From Holophagales bacterium (GTDB lineage Bacteria > Acidobacteriota > Thermoanaerobaculia > Multivoradales > Multivoraceae): DNA of 64,000 bases. The stretch lies in contig VXSP01000030.1 of assembly GCA_009837885.1 (NCBI GenBank), forward strand, positions 124,001 through 188,000. The letters are read 5' to 3'. Both the position numbers and the translations under genes were made by a program. The notes beneath the pieces are model-generated. The model was not told where the DNA came from. It did not search any database and saw only the letters and a program-made list of their open reading frames with translations. Every line of letters starts with the position of its first letter. Within the stretch, counting starts at the first letter, position 1. Shown here one piece after another: positions 18,987 through 27,078 of the stretch.

Positions 18987-20771
18987 CTACCCGCCCGCGG
19001 GCGCGTCTCCTCTTGGTGCGCTGACGTCGCCGCCCCGGCGCGGATCCGCCACGCCAAGCAGGCTCGACCCCTCTACCAGGACCGCGGACACGTCCCCGCT
19101 CAGGCCGCGCTCGACCAGCTCGTGGCCCCTCGCCGCCAGATCCTCGAGCGTCTCGGCGGCAAGACCGCCTTCCTCGTAGAACACCTGGTCCGGCCACGCC
19201 TGGTGATGAACCCGCGGACTCTCGACCGCCTGCCGCAGCCCCATTCCGTGGTCGATGACGTTCGAGATCACGTGGTAGACGGTGGTGATGATCGTCGGGC
19301 CGCCGGGTGTGCCGACGACCATCATCAGTTCGCCCTCGAGGTCGAGCACAATGCTCGGGGTCATGGACGACAACATCCGCTTGCCCGGGACGATGGCGTT
19401 GTTCTCGCCCTCGACCAGCCCGAACTGGTTCGGCTGACCCGGCGAGGCGGCGAAGTCGTCCATCTCGTTGTTCAGCAGGAAACCGGCGCCGGTGACGGTG
19501 ACGGCGTTGCCGAAGCCGCTGTTGATCGTCGTCGTGACCGACGCCGCGTTGCCCCAGCGGTCGACCACGGAGTAGTGGGTCGTCTCGGTGCTCTCCGCGG
19601 GCGGCGCGACCTCGATCGGCGGCAGCGGCCGCGCTCTCTCGGGATCGATCCGGGCCCGCAGCCCGTCGGCGTAGTCCTGCGACTCGAACTGCCCGCGCGG
19701 TACGTCGACGAAGTCCGGGTCGCCGAGCAGAGTGTTCCGGTCCCGGAACGCGAGCCGCATGGCCTCGGCCTCCAGGTGAATCAGGTCGGCGCTGCCGAAC
19801 GGGGGCAGGGGATCCCAGCCCTCGAGGATGTTCAGGATCAGGCCCAGGGTCAGGCCGCCGGAAGAAACCGGCGGCATCGAATGGATCGTGTGTCCGCGGT
19901 AGGCGACCTCGACCGGCTCGCGCCACACCGGCGCGTAGTCCTCGAGGTCCTGGTGCGAGATGAGCCCCACGCCGCGCTCCATCTCAGCGACGATCAGGTC
20001 GGCAACGCGGCCGCGATAGAAGCCGTCCGGACCCTGGTCCGCGATCGCCTGAAGCGTAGCCGCGAGGTCTGGCTGTTCCAGCATCGCCCCCGGTGGCGGT
20101 GCCTCGCCATCGACCAGGAACTGCATCGCGCTGGCCGGGAACCGGTTGAGGCGTGGCGCGGCCGACTCCAGACTCCGCGATCGCGGCTCGTCGATCTCGT
20201 GGCTCCGGGCCAACTCGACCGCCGGTGCGACCAGGTCGCTCCAGGGCAGGGATCCGTACGTCCGGTGCATCTCCCAGAGCCCGGCCACCGAACCCGGCAC
20301 GCCGGCCGCGAGGTGACCGACAACCGCGCTCTCCGCGACCTTGCCTTCATCGTCCAGAAACATGTCGCGGGTCGCCGCACCCGGCGCCTTCTCGCGGTAG
20401 TCCAGCGCACGGACTTCACCGTCGTTCGACCGGTAGACCAGAAACCCGCCGCCGCCGATGTTGCCGGCGGCGGGCAGGACCGCGGCGAGCGCGAAGCCGA
20501 CGGCTACGGCGGCGTCGATAGCGTTTCCGCCCTGTTCCAGAACGGCGGCGCCGACGTCGGAGGCGAGGCCGTGGCCGCTGACGACCATGCCGTGGGCGCC
20601 CTCAGCCGCCGGCGCCGTACCGTCGAGACCCCAGGACGACGGTCCCGAAACAGTTTCTCGTGCCGCCTCGGGTCCCGCGCAGGAAACGCCGAGCAGGAAC
20701 GCGGCGACCAGAGCGCCAACAACCGGGCGGCGAGCGAGCGGACGCGAGGCAATGGTCGCGAGCCGGCTCAT
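18987..20771 (-). CDS. ggt: Gamma-glutamyltransferase
   Basis: A 594-residue gamma-glutamyltransferase precursor that hydrolyses or transfers the gamma-glutamyl group of glutathione. The autoprocessing and catalytic nucleophile is the first Thr of T-T-H-Y-S-V-V-D (about residue 397), which starts the small subunit; GGNAIDAAVAVGFALAAVLP, GNIGGGGFLVYR and the late GTPGGPTIITTVYHVISN complete the signature. The N-terminus has a hydrophobic segment followed by Cys (LLGVSCAG), so a lipoprotein or periplasmic enzyme is likely. The ATG at 20769-20771 is chosen; a GTG four codons upstream is an alternative. Divergent from the GCS2-type ligase. Confidence 0.95.
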   Translation of the reverse strand: MSRLATIASRPLARRPVVGALVAAFLLGVSCAGPEAARETVSGPSSWGLDGTAPAAEGAHGMVVSGHGLASDVGAAVLEQGGNAIDAAVAVGFALAAVLPAAGNIGGGGFLVYRSNDGEVRALDYREKAPGAATRDMFLDDEGKVAESAVVGHLAAGVPGSVAGLWEMHRTYGSLPWSDLVAPAVELARSHEIDEPRSRSLESAAPRLNRFPASAMQFLVDGEAPPPGAMLEQPDLAATLQAIADQGPDGFYRGRVADLIVAEMERGVGLISHQDLEDYAPVWREPVEVAYRGHTIHSMPPVSSGGLTLGLILNILEGWDPLPPFGSADLIHLEAEAMRLAFRDRNTLLGDPDFVDVPRGQFESQDYADGLRARIDPERARPLPPIEVAPPAESTETTHYSVVDRWGNAASVTTTINSGFGNAVTVTGAGFLLNNEMDDFAASPGQPNQFGLVEGENNAIVPGKRMLSSMTPSIVLDLEGELMMVVGTPGGPTIITTVYHVISNVIDHGMGLRQAVESPRVHHQAWPDQVFYEEGGLAAETLEDLAARGHELVERGLSGDVSAVLVEGSSLLGVADPRRGGDVSAPRGDAPAGG

Positions 20772-20854
20772 CGCGGGAGGCACGGTATCAAAGCAGCCGG
20801 ATACTCTTGTCCCATCCCTGCCCGGAGACGGCCTCCCTACACCGGAGAAGAACC

Positions 20855-21964
20855 ATGCAGACCAAGCTCCCCGAGCTGACGATCGGCATTGAGGAGGAGT
20901 ACCAGATCATCGACCCCGAAACCCGGGAGTTGAAGCCCTTCATCCAGGAGTTCCTGGAGCAGGGACAGATCGTGCTCCAGGAGCAGATCAAGGCAGAGCA
21001 GTTGCAGTGCCAGGTCGAGGTCGGCAGCGAGGTCTGCCGCTCGATCGACGAGGCCCGCCAGGAGCTCATCCGGCTGCGGCGCTCGATCGGGCACCTGGCG
21101 TCGCGGAACGGCCTCCGCATCGCGGCCGCCAGCACCCATCCGTTCTCCTCCTGGCAGGAACAGGACGTCACGGAGGCGGAGCGCTACGTCACGATGCAGG
21201 AGACCTTCGGCGACGTTGCGCGGCGACTGCTGATCTTCGGCATGCACGTCCACGTAGGCATTCCCGATCGCAACCTGCGAATGGACATCATGGACCAGTC
21301 GCTCTACTTCCTTCCCCACCTACTGGCGCTGTCGACGAGCTCGCCACTCTGGCAGGGGCGGGACACCGGGCTCAAGTCCTACCGTTCGGTGATCTTCGAG
21401 AGCCTGCCCCGCTCGGGCTTGCCCCCTTCGCTCCGGTCCTACGCGGAGTACGAGCGGCTGGTCGACGTCCTGGTGCAGACGAAGTGCATCGAGGAGCCGA
21501 CCCAGATCTGGTGGGATGTCCGGCCGCATCCCAAGTTCCCGACGATCGAGTTCCGGGTCTGCGACGTCTGCACGAAGATCGACGAGGCGCTGTGCCTCAC
21601 AGCGCTTCTGATGGCGATCGTGGCCAAACTGATCCGGTTGCGCAGGAACAACCAGGCGTGGCGCCGCTATCCGCGCCACCTGATCTACGAGAACAAGTGG
21701 CGCGCGATGCGCTACGGCATCGACGGCAAACTGATCGACTTCGGCAAGGGCGAGGAGGTGCCGCTCCGGTTCCTCACCCTGGAACTCCTCGAGTTCGTCG
21801 ACGACGTGCTCGACGAACTCGGCGTCCGCAAGGAAGCCGAGTACGTGCACACGATCCTCGCCGAGGGCACCAGCGCCGACCGCCAGCTCAAGCGGGCCGC
21901 GACGGGAGACCTGAACGCCGTCGTCGACGGCCTGATCGAGGAGACCCGCGAGGGCTGCGACTAG
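20855..21964 (+). CDS. GCS2-type carboxylate-amine ligase (YbdK family)
   Basis: A 369-residue ATP-dependent ligase of the glutamate-cysteine ligase type 2 / YbdK family, which couples glutamate to cysteine (or another amine) and may thus supply gamma-glutamylcysteine. Family segments are TIGIEEEYQIIDPETREL at the N-terminus, QCQVEVGSEVC, GMHVHVGIPD, SPLWQGRDTGLKSYR and WWDVRPHPKFPTIEFRVCDV. The ATG at 20855 is preceded by GGAGAAG; the open frame extends upstream but has no homology. It faces gamma-glutamyltransferase divergently across 83 bp. Cytosolic. Confidence 0.92.
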   Translation: MQTKLPELTIGIEEEYQIIDPETRELKPFIQEFLEQGQIVLQEQIKAEQLQCQVEVGSEVCRSIDEARQELIRLRRSIGHLASRNGLRIAAASTHPFSSWQEQDVTEAERYVTMQETFGDVARRLLIFGMHVHVGIPDRNLRMDIMDQSLYFLPHLLALSTSSPLWQGRDTGLKSYRSVIFESLPRSGLPPSLRSYAEYERLVDVLVQTKCIEEPTQIWWDVRPHPKFPTIEFRVCDVCTKIDEALCLTALLMAIVAKLIRLRRNNQAWRRYPRHLIYENKWRAMRYGIDGKLIDFGKGEEVPLRFLTLELLEFVDDVLDELGVRKEAEYVHTILAEGTSADRQLKRAATGDLNAVVDGLIEETREGCD

Positions 21965-21974
21965 GGGGTCACCC

Positions 21975-22153
21975 GTCTGCCCGGGGACCGGAGGGGTGGG
22001 GTTCCAGCGAACGTTCGCGCTTGGTCGGAAGGCCGGGAGGATTGCGCTCACTCCACTCCGCTCGCTTCGGTTCGGTGTCGGTTCCCGAAACGGCGGAGGG
22101 AGTCGCTCGCTCCGAGGTCGCTGGAACCCCACCCCTCCGGTCCCCAGGCAGAC
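21975..22153. repeat. Long inverted repeat (36-bp arms) between convergent genes
   Basis: Arm 21975-22010 and arm 22118-22153 are reverse complements at 35 of 36 positions (28 consecutive perfect: GGGGACCGGAGG onward to CCAGCGA). The 107-bp spacer contains no gene. The structure sits between the stops of the GCS2-type ligase (plus) and the VanZ-like gene (minus), so it could be a bidirectional terminator or a small non-autonomous mobile element. Confidence 0.75.
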
Positions 22154-22167
22154 TGGACGGCGGAGCA

Positions 22168-22241
22168 CACTGGGCGCGCCGGCGTCCCCGCCGGCTGCCG
22201 CCGGAGGCGGCTTGAAGGACGCGCCGCGAAGCGGCGGCCAC
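22168..22241 (-). repeat. Dispersed GC-palindromic repeat, copy A
   Basis: Read on the minus strand it contains CGCCGCTTCGCGGCGCG, then GCCGCCTCCGGCGGCAGC, then GGGGACGCCGGCGCGCCCAG, matching the layout of the copies at 26951, 33161 and 43904. It directly precedes the end of the VanZ-like gene and contains no reading frame of its own. Confidence 0.7.
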
Positions 22242-22252
22242 ACTGGCAATCG

Positions 22253-23383
22253 CTAGCGGGGATTCGGGTTTCTGCGGCGCCACGGCCGAGCCAGGAACAG
22301 CGGAACCGCCGGGAGGATAGAGAGAAGAAGGAGGACCGGGGCCAGGAAGCCGGGCCAGATCCAAACGCGAGTGCCGCCGGCGGGGCTTTCGTAGGTCGGG
22401 ACGGGGACGGCGCCTTCCTGGTGGAGGCGATGGACTCGGTCCGCGGGAAACGCGTGGCGCAGGTTGCCGTCGGGATTTCGAACTTCCTCCAGAACGGTCG
22501 GGTAGTAGCGCTTGAGGATCGCCTGTTCGGCCGCGGCGGTGGCCCAGTCTTCCCTGTCGAAGGCTTCGTTGCGGGCCTGGACATGCCAGGCGGCCTCGGA
22601 CAGGAAGTGATCCTCGATGTGCCAGGGTTGGAAGGGCGGCAACTGAGGCTGCTTCGCGGGCCAGCGGGCGCGGCGACTCTCGTTCAGGTGCTCGAGTCGC
22701 TCGGCGCTGTAGTAACTGCGGAAGCTCCCGAGCTCCGGGTCGATGATGCGGTGGCCGAGGTTCGTCAGGTCGACGAGGCCGACCGACGCCACGGCGAGGA
22801 CGACCCACAGGAAGGCGATCGTGCGGCGTTCCGGGAGAGACGGGGCCCGGGTTTCGAATCCGAACAGGCCCAACCCGAAGACGACCCCGCAGCCGGCGGC
22901 CGAGGCGTTCAGCAGGCAGTCATAGAAGTCGCCGACGCGGACCCAGACCAGCCACTGGATGAACTCGTCGGCGATGCCGACGAGAGAGGTCAGGACCACG
23001 GCCGAGAAGGCGGCAACCATCGCCGACCGGCCGGCCCGGAGGAAGGCTCGGTAGAGCAGCAACGCAACGAGCCCGTAGAGAACCAGGTGCATGCGCTCCA
23101 GTGCCGACTCTTCCGGACGGCCGCGGGCCAGGGTCGTGGCCTGCACGGCCGCCCACAGCAGACCGAGCGCCATCGCGATCCAGTTCCTCCATCGCAGGCG
23201 TCGTGCCGAACGGACAACCCAGACGACGAAGGCGGCCGCAGCGCCCCAAAACAGGATCGTCGGGACGATCACGAGGAGCGAACGGTCGACCTCCTCCTGA
23301 ATCCACCGAGTGAGGCGGCCCAGGAAGGGCGCCGAACCGACGATCCACAGGGCGATCAGCGTAGGTACCGCAAACCGGCGCAT
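22253..23383 (-). CDS. VanZ-like integral membrane protein
   Basis: A 376-residue membrane protein. Five or six hydrophobic segments occupy residues 1-205; the VanZ-type core is HLVLYGLVALLLYRAFL, then ADEFIQWLV and the R-x-G-D-x-x-D-x-L-N-A segment (VGDFYDCLLNAS). A soluble region of about 130 residues follows, with a last hydrophobic helix near the basic C-terminus. The start ATG at 23381-23383 begins MRRFAVPTLIALW; a longer frame would overlap the start of the divergent methyltransferase gene. VanZ relatives are linked to glycopeptide tolerance, but here no van genes are nearby, so no specific function is claimed. Confidence 0.8.
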   Translation of the reverse strand: MRRFAVPTLIALWIVGSAPFLGRLTRWIQEEVDRSLLVIVPTILFWGAAAAFVVWVVRSARRLRWRNWIAMALGLLWAAVQATTLARGRPEESALERMHLVLYGLVALLLYRAFLRAGRSAMVAAFSAVVLTSLVGIADEFIQWLVWVRVGDFYDCLLNASAAGCGVVFGLGLFGFETRAPSLPERRTIAFLWVVLAVASVGLVDLTNLGHRIIDPELGSFRSYYSAERLEHLNESRRARWPAKQPQLPPFQPWHIEDHFLSEAAWHVQARNEAFDREDWATAAAEQAILKRYYPTVLEEVRNPDGNLRHAFPADRVHRLHQEGAVPVPTYESPAGGTRVWIWPGFLAPVLLLLSILPAVPLFLARPWRRRNPNPR

Positions 23384-23453
23384 GGGCGGAAGGACGCTAG
23401 CAGGCTGAAGGCGACCCGGGTGTAGGCTCACGGCAGGAGGTAGGAGGGAGCAC

Positions 23454-24527
23454 ATGGCAGAGCCAGCGCGAATCGACGTTCACGGTACGGAAGGAGCCCC
23501 GCATCGTCGTCCCGTCTCGGCGAACAGCGGCGGTGACCTGAGAGAGGCGCTCGACGACTTCCTTGAACTGAAGGAGATGGTCGCGGCCCAGGAGGGAGAT
23601 CGTGCCCTGCACGATCAACCGCAGATGGTGAGTCGCTTCTACGATGTCGTCACGAAGTTCTATGAGTACGGCTGGGGCCAGTCGTTCCACTTCTCACCAC
23701 GCCGTTCCGGGGAGAGCCTTCGAAGCGCCGTCCGCCGTCACGAGATCAGCATCGGCGAACTCCTGTCCCTCGGGCCAGGAACGAAGGTCGCCGACATCGG
23801 ATGCGGCGTCGCCGGACCGCTGGTCACGATCGCGAATTCCACGGGCGCAAGCATCACCGGGATCAACCTCAACGCGTACCAGATCGCGAGAGGCCAGCGA
23901 TCGCTGCGCCGCGCCGGCCTTCAGGAAACATGCGGTTTCCTGCTCGCCAGCTTCATGGACGTGCCCCTCGACGACGGCCATTTCGATGCCGCCTACTCGT
24001 TCGAATCGACTTGCCACGCGCCCGACAAGACCCTCTGCTTCAAGGAGCTCTATCGGCTGCTCAGGCCGGGAGGCGAGCTTGCCCTGATCGACTGGTGCCT
24101 GACCGACAGCTTTGACGAGGACGACCCGGTCCATCGCGACATTCGGGACCGGCTCGAGTTCGGAAACGCAACGCCCAACCTGCTCACGACCTCCAGCCAA
24201 CTCGACCTCGTTCGGACCGTCGGATTCGAGATTCTCTCGAGCCGTGACCAGGCGCTTGAGTGCGACCCGGACGCTCCCTGGTACCGGTCGCTCCAGGGGC
24301 GCGACCTTTCGCTCGCGTCACTCGGGCGGATTCCCGCCGGCCGGTGGTTCACGGCAAGGTTGACCAGTCTGCTGGAGCTGCTCCGCATCGCACCCGCCGG
24401 CACCGGCGAGGCCGCCCGCATCCTCAACGTCGCGGCGGACTCCCTCGTCGAGGCCGGAGTGGCGGGCATCTTCACCCCTTCCTTCCTGATCCACGCGCGC
24501 AAGCCGGGCGGTTCGGTCTCCTCGTAG
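23454..24527 (+). CDS. Sterol C-24 methyltransferase-like SAM-dependent methyltransferase
   Basis: A 357-residue methyltransferase with all signature regions of sterol 24-C-methyltransferases (Erg6/SMT): Y-E-Y-G-W-G-Q-S-F-H-F (70-80, sterol region I), SAM motif D-I-G-C-G-V-A-G-P (114-122), Y-S-F-E-S-T-C-H-A-P-D (181-191), and D-W-C-L-T-D (213-218) followed by D-P-V-H-R-D-I and G-N-A-T-P-N-L (237-243), as in eukaryotic EWVMTD...EGNGLPDL. These enzymes transfer methyl from SAM to the sterol side-chain C24 double bond. The start has GGAGGG five bases upstream. A Rieske oxygenase of the sterol-desaturase type follows 15 bp later. No oxidosqualene cyclase is in the window. The call to family is firm; the exact substrate is inference. 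Confidence 0.85.
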   Translation: MAEPARIDVHGTEGAPHRRPVSANSGGDLREALDDFLELKEMVAAQEGDRALHDQPQMVSRFYDVVTKFYEYGWGQSFHFSPRRSGESLRSAVRRHEISIGELLSLGPGTKVADIGCGVAGPLVTIANSTGASITGINLNAYQIARGQRSLRRAGLQETCGFLLASFMDVPLDDGHFDAAYSFESTCHAPDKTLCFKELYRLLRPGGELALIDWCLTDSFDEDDPVHRDIRDRLEFGNATPNLLTTSSQLDLVRTVGFEILSSRDQALECDPDAPWYRSLQGRDLSLASLGRIPAGRWFTARLTSLLELLRIAPAGTGEAARILNVAADSLVEAGVAGIFTPSFLIHARKPGGSVSS

Positions 24528-24542
24528 CTGTACAGGGCCGCC

Positions 24543-25697
24543 ATGGGCTTCAGGACTCGCCGTTCAAGGCGCCGGGAACCGCCCACATCCGACGACCTGC
24601 GCCTCGCCGGCTATCCCCATCCCTACCCGGACGGCTGGTACCGGCTGATGACCTCGAGGTCGCTCCGGCGCGGGCAGGTCCGCTACCTGGAGTGCCTCGG
24701 CCGCGCGATCGTCGTGTGGCGAAGCGAAGACGGCGACGACGTGCACGCCATGCAGGCGTTCTGCCCCCACCTGGGCGCCAACCTCCGCCATGGCCGCATT
24801 CGCGAGGACCGCATCGAGTGCCCGTTCCACAACTGGCAGTTCACCGGCGACGGCCGGGCCGCCCGCGTGCCCTACAGCGACAGCGTGCCGTCCCGCGTCG
24901 CGGCCGAGAGCTTCCCCGTGCAGGACGTGAACGGGCAGATCTTCCTCTATCACCGGGCTGCCGGACCTGGGCAGCAGGCCGGCGACGACGTCCCTTACGG
25001 GGTTCCCCGCATCCCTGAGGTCGACGACGGCAGTTTCGTCTACCGCGGCCACCACGACGCCGGCCGCGTTCGCATGCACATCGTCGAGTTCCTGGAGAAC
25101 ACGGCCGACTTCGCCCACTTCAAGTACATCCACAGCCAGATGACGGTCCCGTGGACGCAGATCCCCGTCCCCGGCGTCCAGCTCGAACACAGGCCGGGCT
25201 GGGAACTCGACGACGACCGGCCCTGGAGGTTGTACTTCCTCGACGAGACCGTGCTCAAGCTTCGCGGCCGCCGTCTCGAACGAACCCGGGCCAGCGCCCG
25301 GGTCACGTGCACCGGCCCGGCCAGCATCGTCAACTTCCGGATCACGATCCCCGGCGCCGGCGAGGTCGAGATCGTTCAGACCCACCTTCCGGTTGGGCCG
25401 CTCGAGCAGCAGGTCGACTTCCACTGGTTCGCCGACCGCCGAATGCCGCGCCCGCTCGTGTGGTACGTCGTCGGCAACTGGATTTCCCAGTGGCAGCACG
25501 ACATCCAGATCTGGGAGAACAAGACCTACACGACCCACCCGACGCTGTGCCGCGACGACGGGCCCGTCGTTCGGCTGCGGCGCTGGCACCGGCAGTTCTT
25601 CCCGGAGTGGCAGACGCCAGCCGTGCCGCGCGAGGCGCCGCCGAGCTCCCCGCGCGAGCGGGCCGAACGCCCGCTGGCCGGCGTCGCCTCGAACTGA
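24543..25697 (+). CDS. Rieske oxygenase resembling cholesterol 7-desaturase (DAF-36/Neverland)
   Basis: A 384-residue Rieske non-haem iron oxygenase. The [2Fe-2S] site is C74-P-H76 and C93-P-F-H96 with 16 residues between H76 and C93; the mononuclear iron site is E-N-T-A-D-F-A-H192-F-K-Y-I-H197. C-terminal features shared with DAF-36/Neverland, as I remember them, are GPASIV, VQTHLPVGPLEQQV and IWENK followed by D-D-G-P-V and RRWHRQFF. The KshA 3-ketosteroid 9-alpha-hydroxylases also share the IW-NK and RRW-QF motifs and similar length, so a steroid substrate is likely but desaturation versus hydroxylation is not decided. Unlike the animal enzymes it has no membrane anchor. It is in an apparent operon with the methyltransferase; no reductase is adjacent. 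Confidence 0.85.
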   Translation: MGFRTRRSRRREPPTSDDLRLAGYPHPYPDGWYRLMTSRSLRRGQVRYLECLGRAIVVWRSEDGDDVHAMQAFCPHLGANLRHGRIREDRIECPFHNWQFTGDGRAARVPYSDSVPSRVAAESFPVQDVNGQIFLYHRAAGPGQQAGDDVPYGVPRIPEVDDGSFVYRGHHDAGRVRMHIVEFLENTADFAHFKYIHSQMTVPWTQIPVPGVQLEHRPGWELDDDRPWRLYFLDETVLKLRGRRLERTRASARVTCTGPASIVNFRITIPGAGEVEIVQTHLPVGPLEQQVDFHWFADRRMPRPLVWYVVGNWISQWQHDIQIWENKTYTTHPTLCRDDGPVVRLRRWHRQFFPEWQTPAVPREAPPSSPRERAERPLAGVASN

Positions 25698-25705
25698 CCG
25701 GACGC

Positions 25706-25804
25706 GCCAGGAGCCTGCGCGGCAGAAGTCCAGAAGCCGGCGCTACGCGCCGGATGCCGGCGAGGACGCCGGCGCACCCAGTTTCTGCCGCGCAGGCTCC
25801 TGGC
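25706..25804. repeat. Perfect 22-bp inverted repeat enclosing dispersed repeat copy B
   Basis: Arms 25706-25727 (GCCAGGAGCCTGCG...) and 25783-25804 are perfect reverse complements. The 55-bp interior is one copy of the dispersed repeat (CCGGATGCCGGCGAGGACGC, then CGGCGCACCCAG). It occupies most of the gap between the Rieske gene and the next gene on the same strand and could end transcription of the sterol operon. Confidence 0.75.
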
Positions 25805-25823
25805 CGCTGCTAGCCTTCCGGTG

Positions 25824-26942
25824 ATGATCGGCTACCGCCTGATCTGCATCCTGCTGACCGGCCTGGCCGCGCCGGCGCCGGCCGCCGATCCGGAGTCGAA
25901 CCCCGTGATCCGCATCGAGCGCTGGATCGAAGGCGGCGCCAGGGTCGACTGGTCCCGCCAGGGCGACTGGTTGGCCTACGACAAGGCCGGAGAGGACGGC
26001 CGCTACGACGTCTACATCACCTCCACGGACCTCCTGGCCGAGCGATGTCTGACCTGCGACATGTACGCGCTGCGCAAGGACAACGCGATGAACCCCGTGT
26101 GGCACCCCTCGGGCGAGCGACTCGTCGTGCAGGTCCAGAGCCACCCGAAGCGGCTCAAGTTCGTGGCCGACCCCCTGCAGCTCCTGACCCCCGACCGCGG
26201 CGTTCACAGCGAGTTCTACGACATCGACCGCAGGGGCAAGCACTTCACCCTGCTCACCCGGTTCGCGGCAAGCGGCTCGGCGGTGCTCGATCCCCACTTC
26301 GCCTTCGACAGCGACCGTCTGCTGTGGAGCGAGCGGATCAAGGCGCGCAAGGGACCCTACGGCGCCTGGCAACTGCGCAGCGCCCGGTTTCAGGTCAACC
26401 GAAGTGGCATCCCCAAGCTGCGCAGGATCCAGACGCATCCGGCGCCGGTCGACGCGCTGATCGTCCCCCAGGGTTACACGCCCGACGATCGCGGCGCCCT
26501 GGTCGCGGCGAACCTCGAGCCCGGGCAGTCGCCCGACACGCTCGACCTCTACCGGCTGCGCTTCGACGGCGGCGAGCCTGAACGCCTTACCCACTCCCGG
26601 AGCGGCGCCGACGAGTACGCCCGGCTGTCGCCCACCGGGCGGCACCTCGCCTTCACCTCGAACGCCGGGATCCGCGGCACCGAGCCCGATCAGATCGTGC
26701 CTTCCTCTGCCCGTCGCGAGCTGTGGCTGATGGACGCGGACGGCTCGAACAAGCGCCGCCTCACGTTCTTCAACGACCCGACCTCCGAGCACAGCCTCGG
26801 CCACACCTACGTCGGCGATCTGGCCTGGAGTCCAGGCGGCGACCAGATCGCCGTCCATGTCCTCTGGGGCGGCAGCCGCAACGGCGGCCGGCCGCGGGAG
26901 GCGTTGTACCGTATCCACCTTGATCCGTCATTCCGCCGCTAG
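25824..26942 (+). CDS. Exported TolB-like beta-propeller protein
   Basis: A 372-residue protein with an N-terminal signal (RLICILLTGLAAPAPA) and PD40/WD40-like repeats of the TolB propeller type: W-S-R-Q-G-D-W-L-A-Y-D, NPVWHPSGERLVV, ARLSPTGRHLAFTSNAG, LWLMDADGSNKRRLTFF and AWSPGGDQIAV. Such proteins are periplasmic binding scaffolds, often with unknown ligands. ATG at 25824 is used; a GTG directly before it is possible. Two cysteines (CLTC, about residue 75) could form a disulfide. It follows the Rieske gene after a repeat-filled gap and may not belong to the same operon. Confidence 0.75.
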   Translation: MIGYRLICILLTGLAAPAPAADPESNPVIRIERWIEGGARVDWSRQGDWLAYDKAGEDGRYDVYITSTDLLAERCLTCDMYALRKDNAMNPVWHPSGERLVVQVQSHPKRLKFVADPLQLLTPDRGVHSEFYDIDRRGKHFTLLTRFAASGSAVLDPHFAFDSDRLLWSERIKARKGPYGAWQLRSARFQVNRSGIPKLRRIQTHPAPVDALIVPQGYTPDDRGALVAANLEPGQSPDTLDLYRLRFDGGEPERLTHSRSGADEYARLSPTGRHLAFTSNAGIRGTEPDQIVPSSARRELWLMDADGSNKRRLTFFNDPTSEHSLGHTYVGDLAWSPGGDQIAVHVLWGGSRNGGRPREALYRIHLDPSFRR

Positions 26943-26950
26943 CAGTATCG

Positions 26951-27020
26951 TCGCCGCTTCGCGGCGCGCCTACCGGGCCGCCTGCGGCGGCAGCCGCCGT
27001 GGACGCCGGCGCACCCGGTC
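26951..27020 (+). repeat. Dispersed GC-palindromic repeat, copy C
   Basis: Contains TCGCCGCTTCGCGGCGCG, GCCGCCTGCGGCGGCAGC and GACGCCGGCGCACCCGGT in the same order as the other long copies. Located in the leader between the propeller gene and the amidohydrolase gene. Confidence 0.7.
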
Positions 27021-27078
27021 TGAACCGCTCAAGCCTCGGACTCACAGACGGCAGGTCCATCCCACTCGAGGAATCCGT

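Noticed and set aside
17955..20879. A 974-codon open frame on the plus strand.
   Set aside because: It is antisense to the MFS part of the fusion gene and to gamma-glutamyltransferase, is rich in Arg/Gly/Ala/Pro, and shows no domain or ribosome site.
21975..22153. Structured RNA gene or tRNA at the long inverted repeat.
   Set aside because: No tRNA arms, anticodon loop or conserved riboswitch pattern; arms are simply perfect complements.
22253..23383. Vancomycin-resistance function for the VanZ-like gene.
   Set aside because: No vanH/A/X or regulator nearby; the VanZ fold is widespread and the C-terminal extension is not found in VanZ.
24543..25697. Calling the Rieske gene a 3-ketosteroid 9-alpha-hydroxylase (kshA) outright.
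   Set aside because: It shares length and the IW-NK and RRW-QF motifs, but the N-terminal CPHLGAN, ENTADFAH and GPASIV regions look closer to DAF-36/Neverland; without a tree neither name is assigned as gene symbol.
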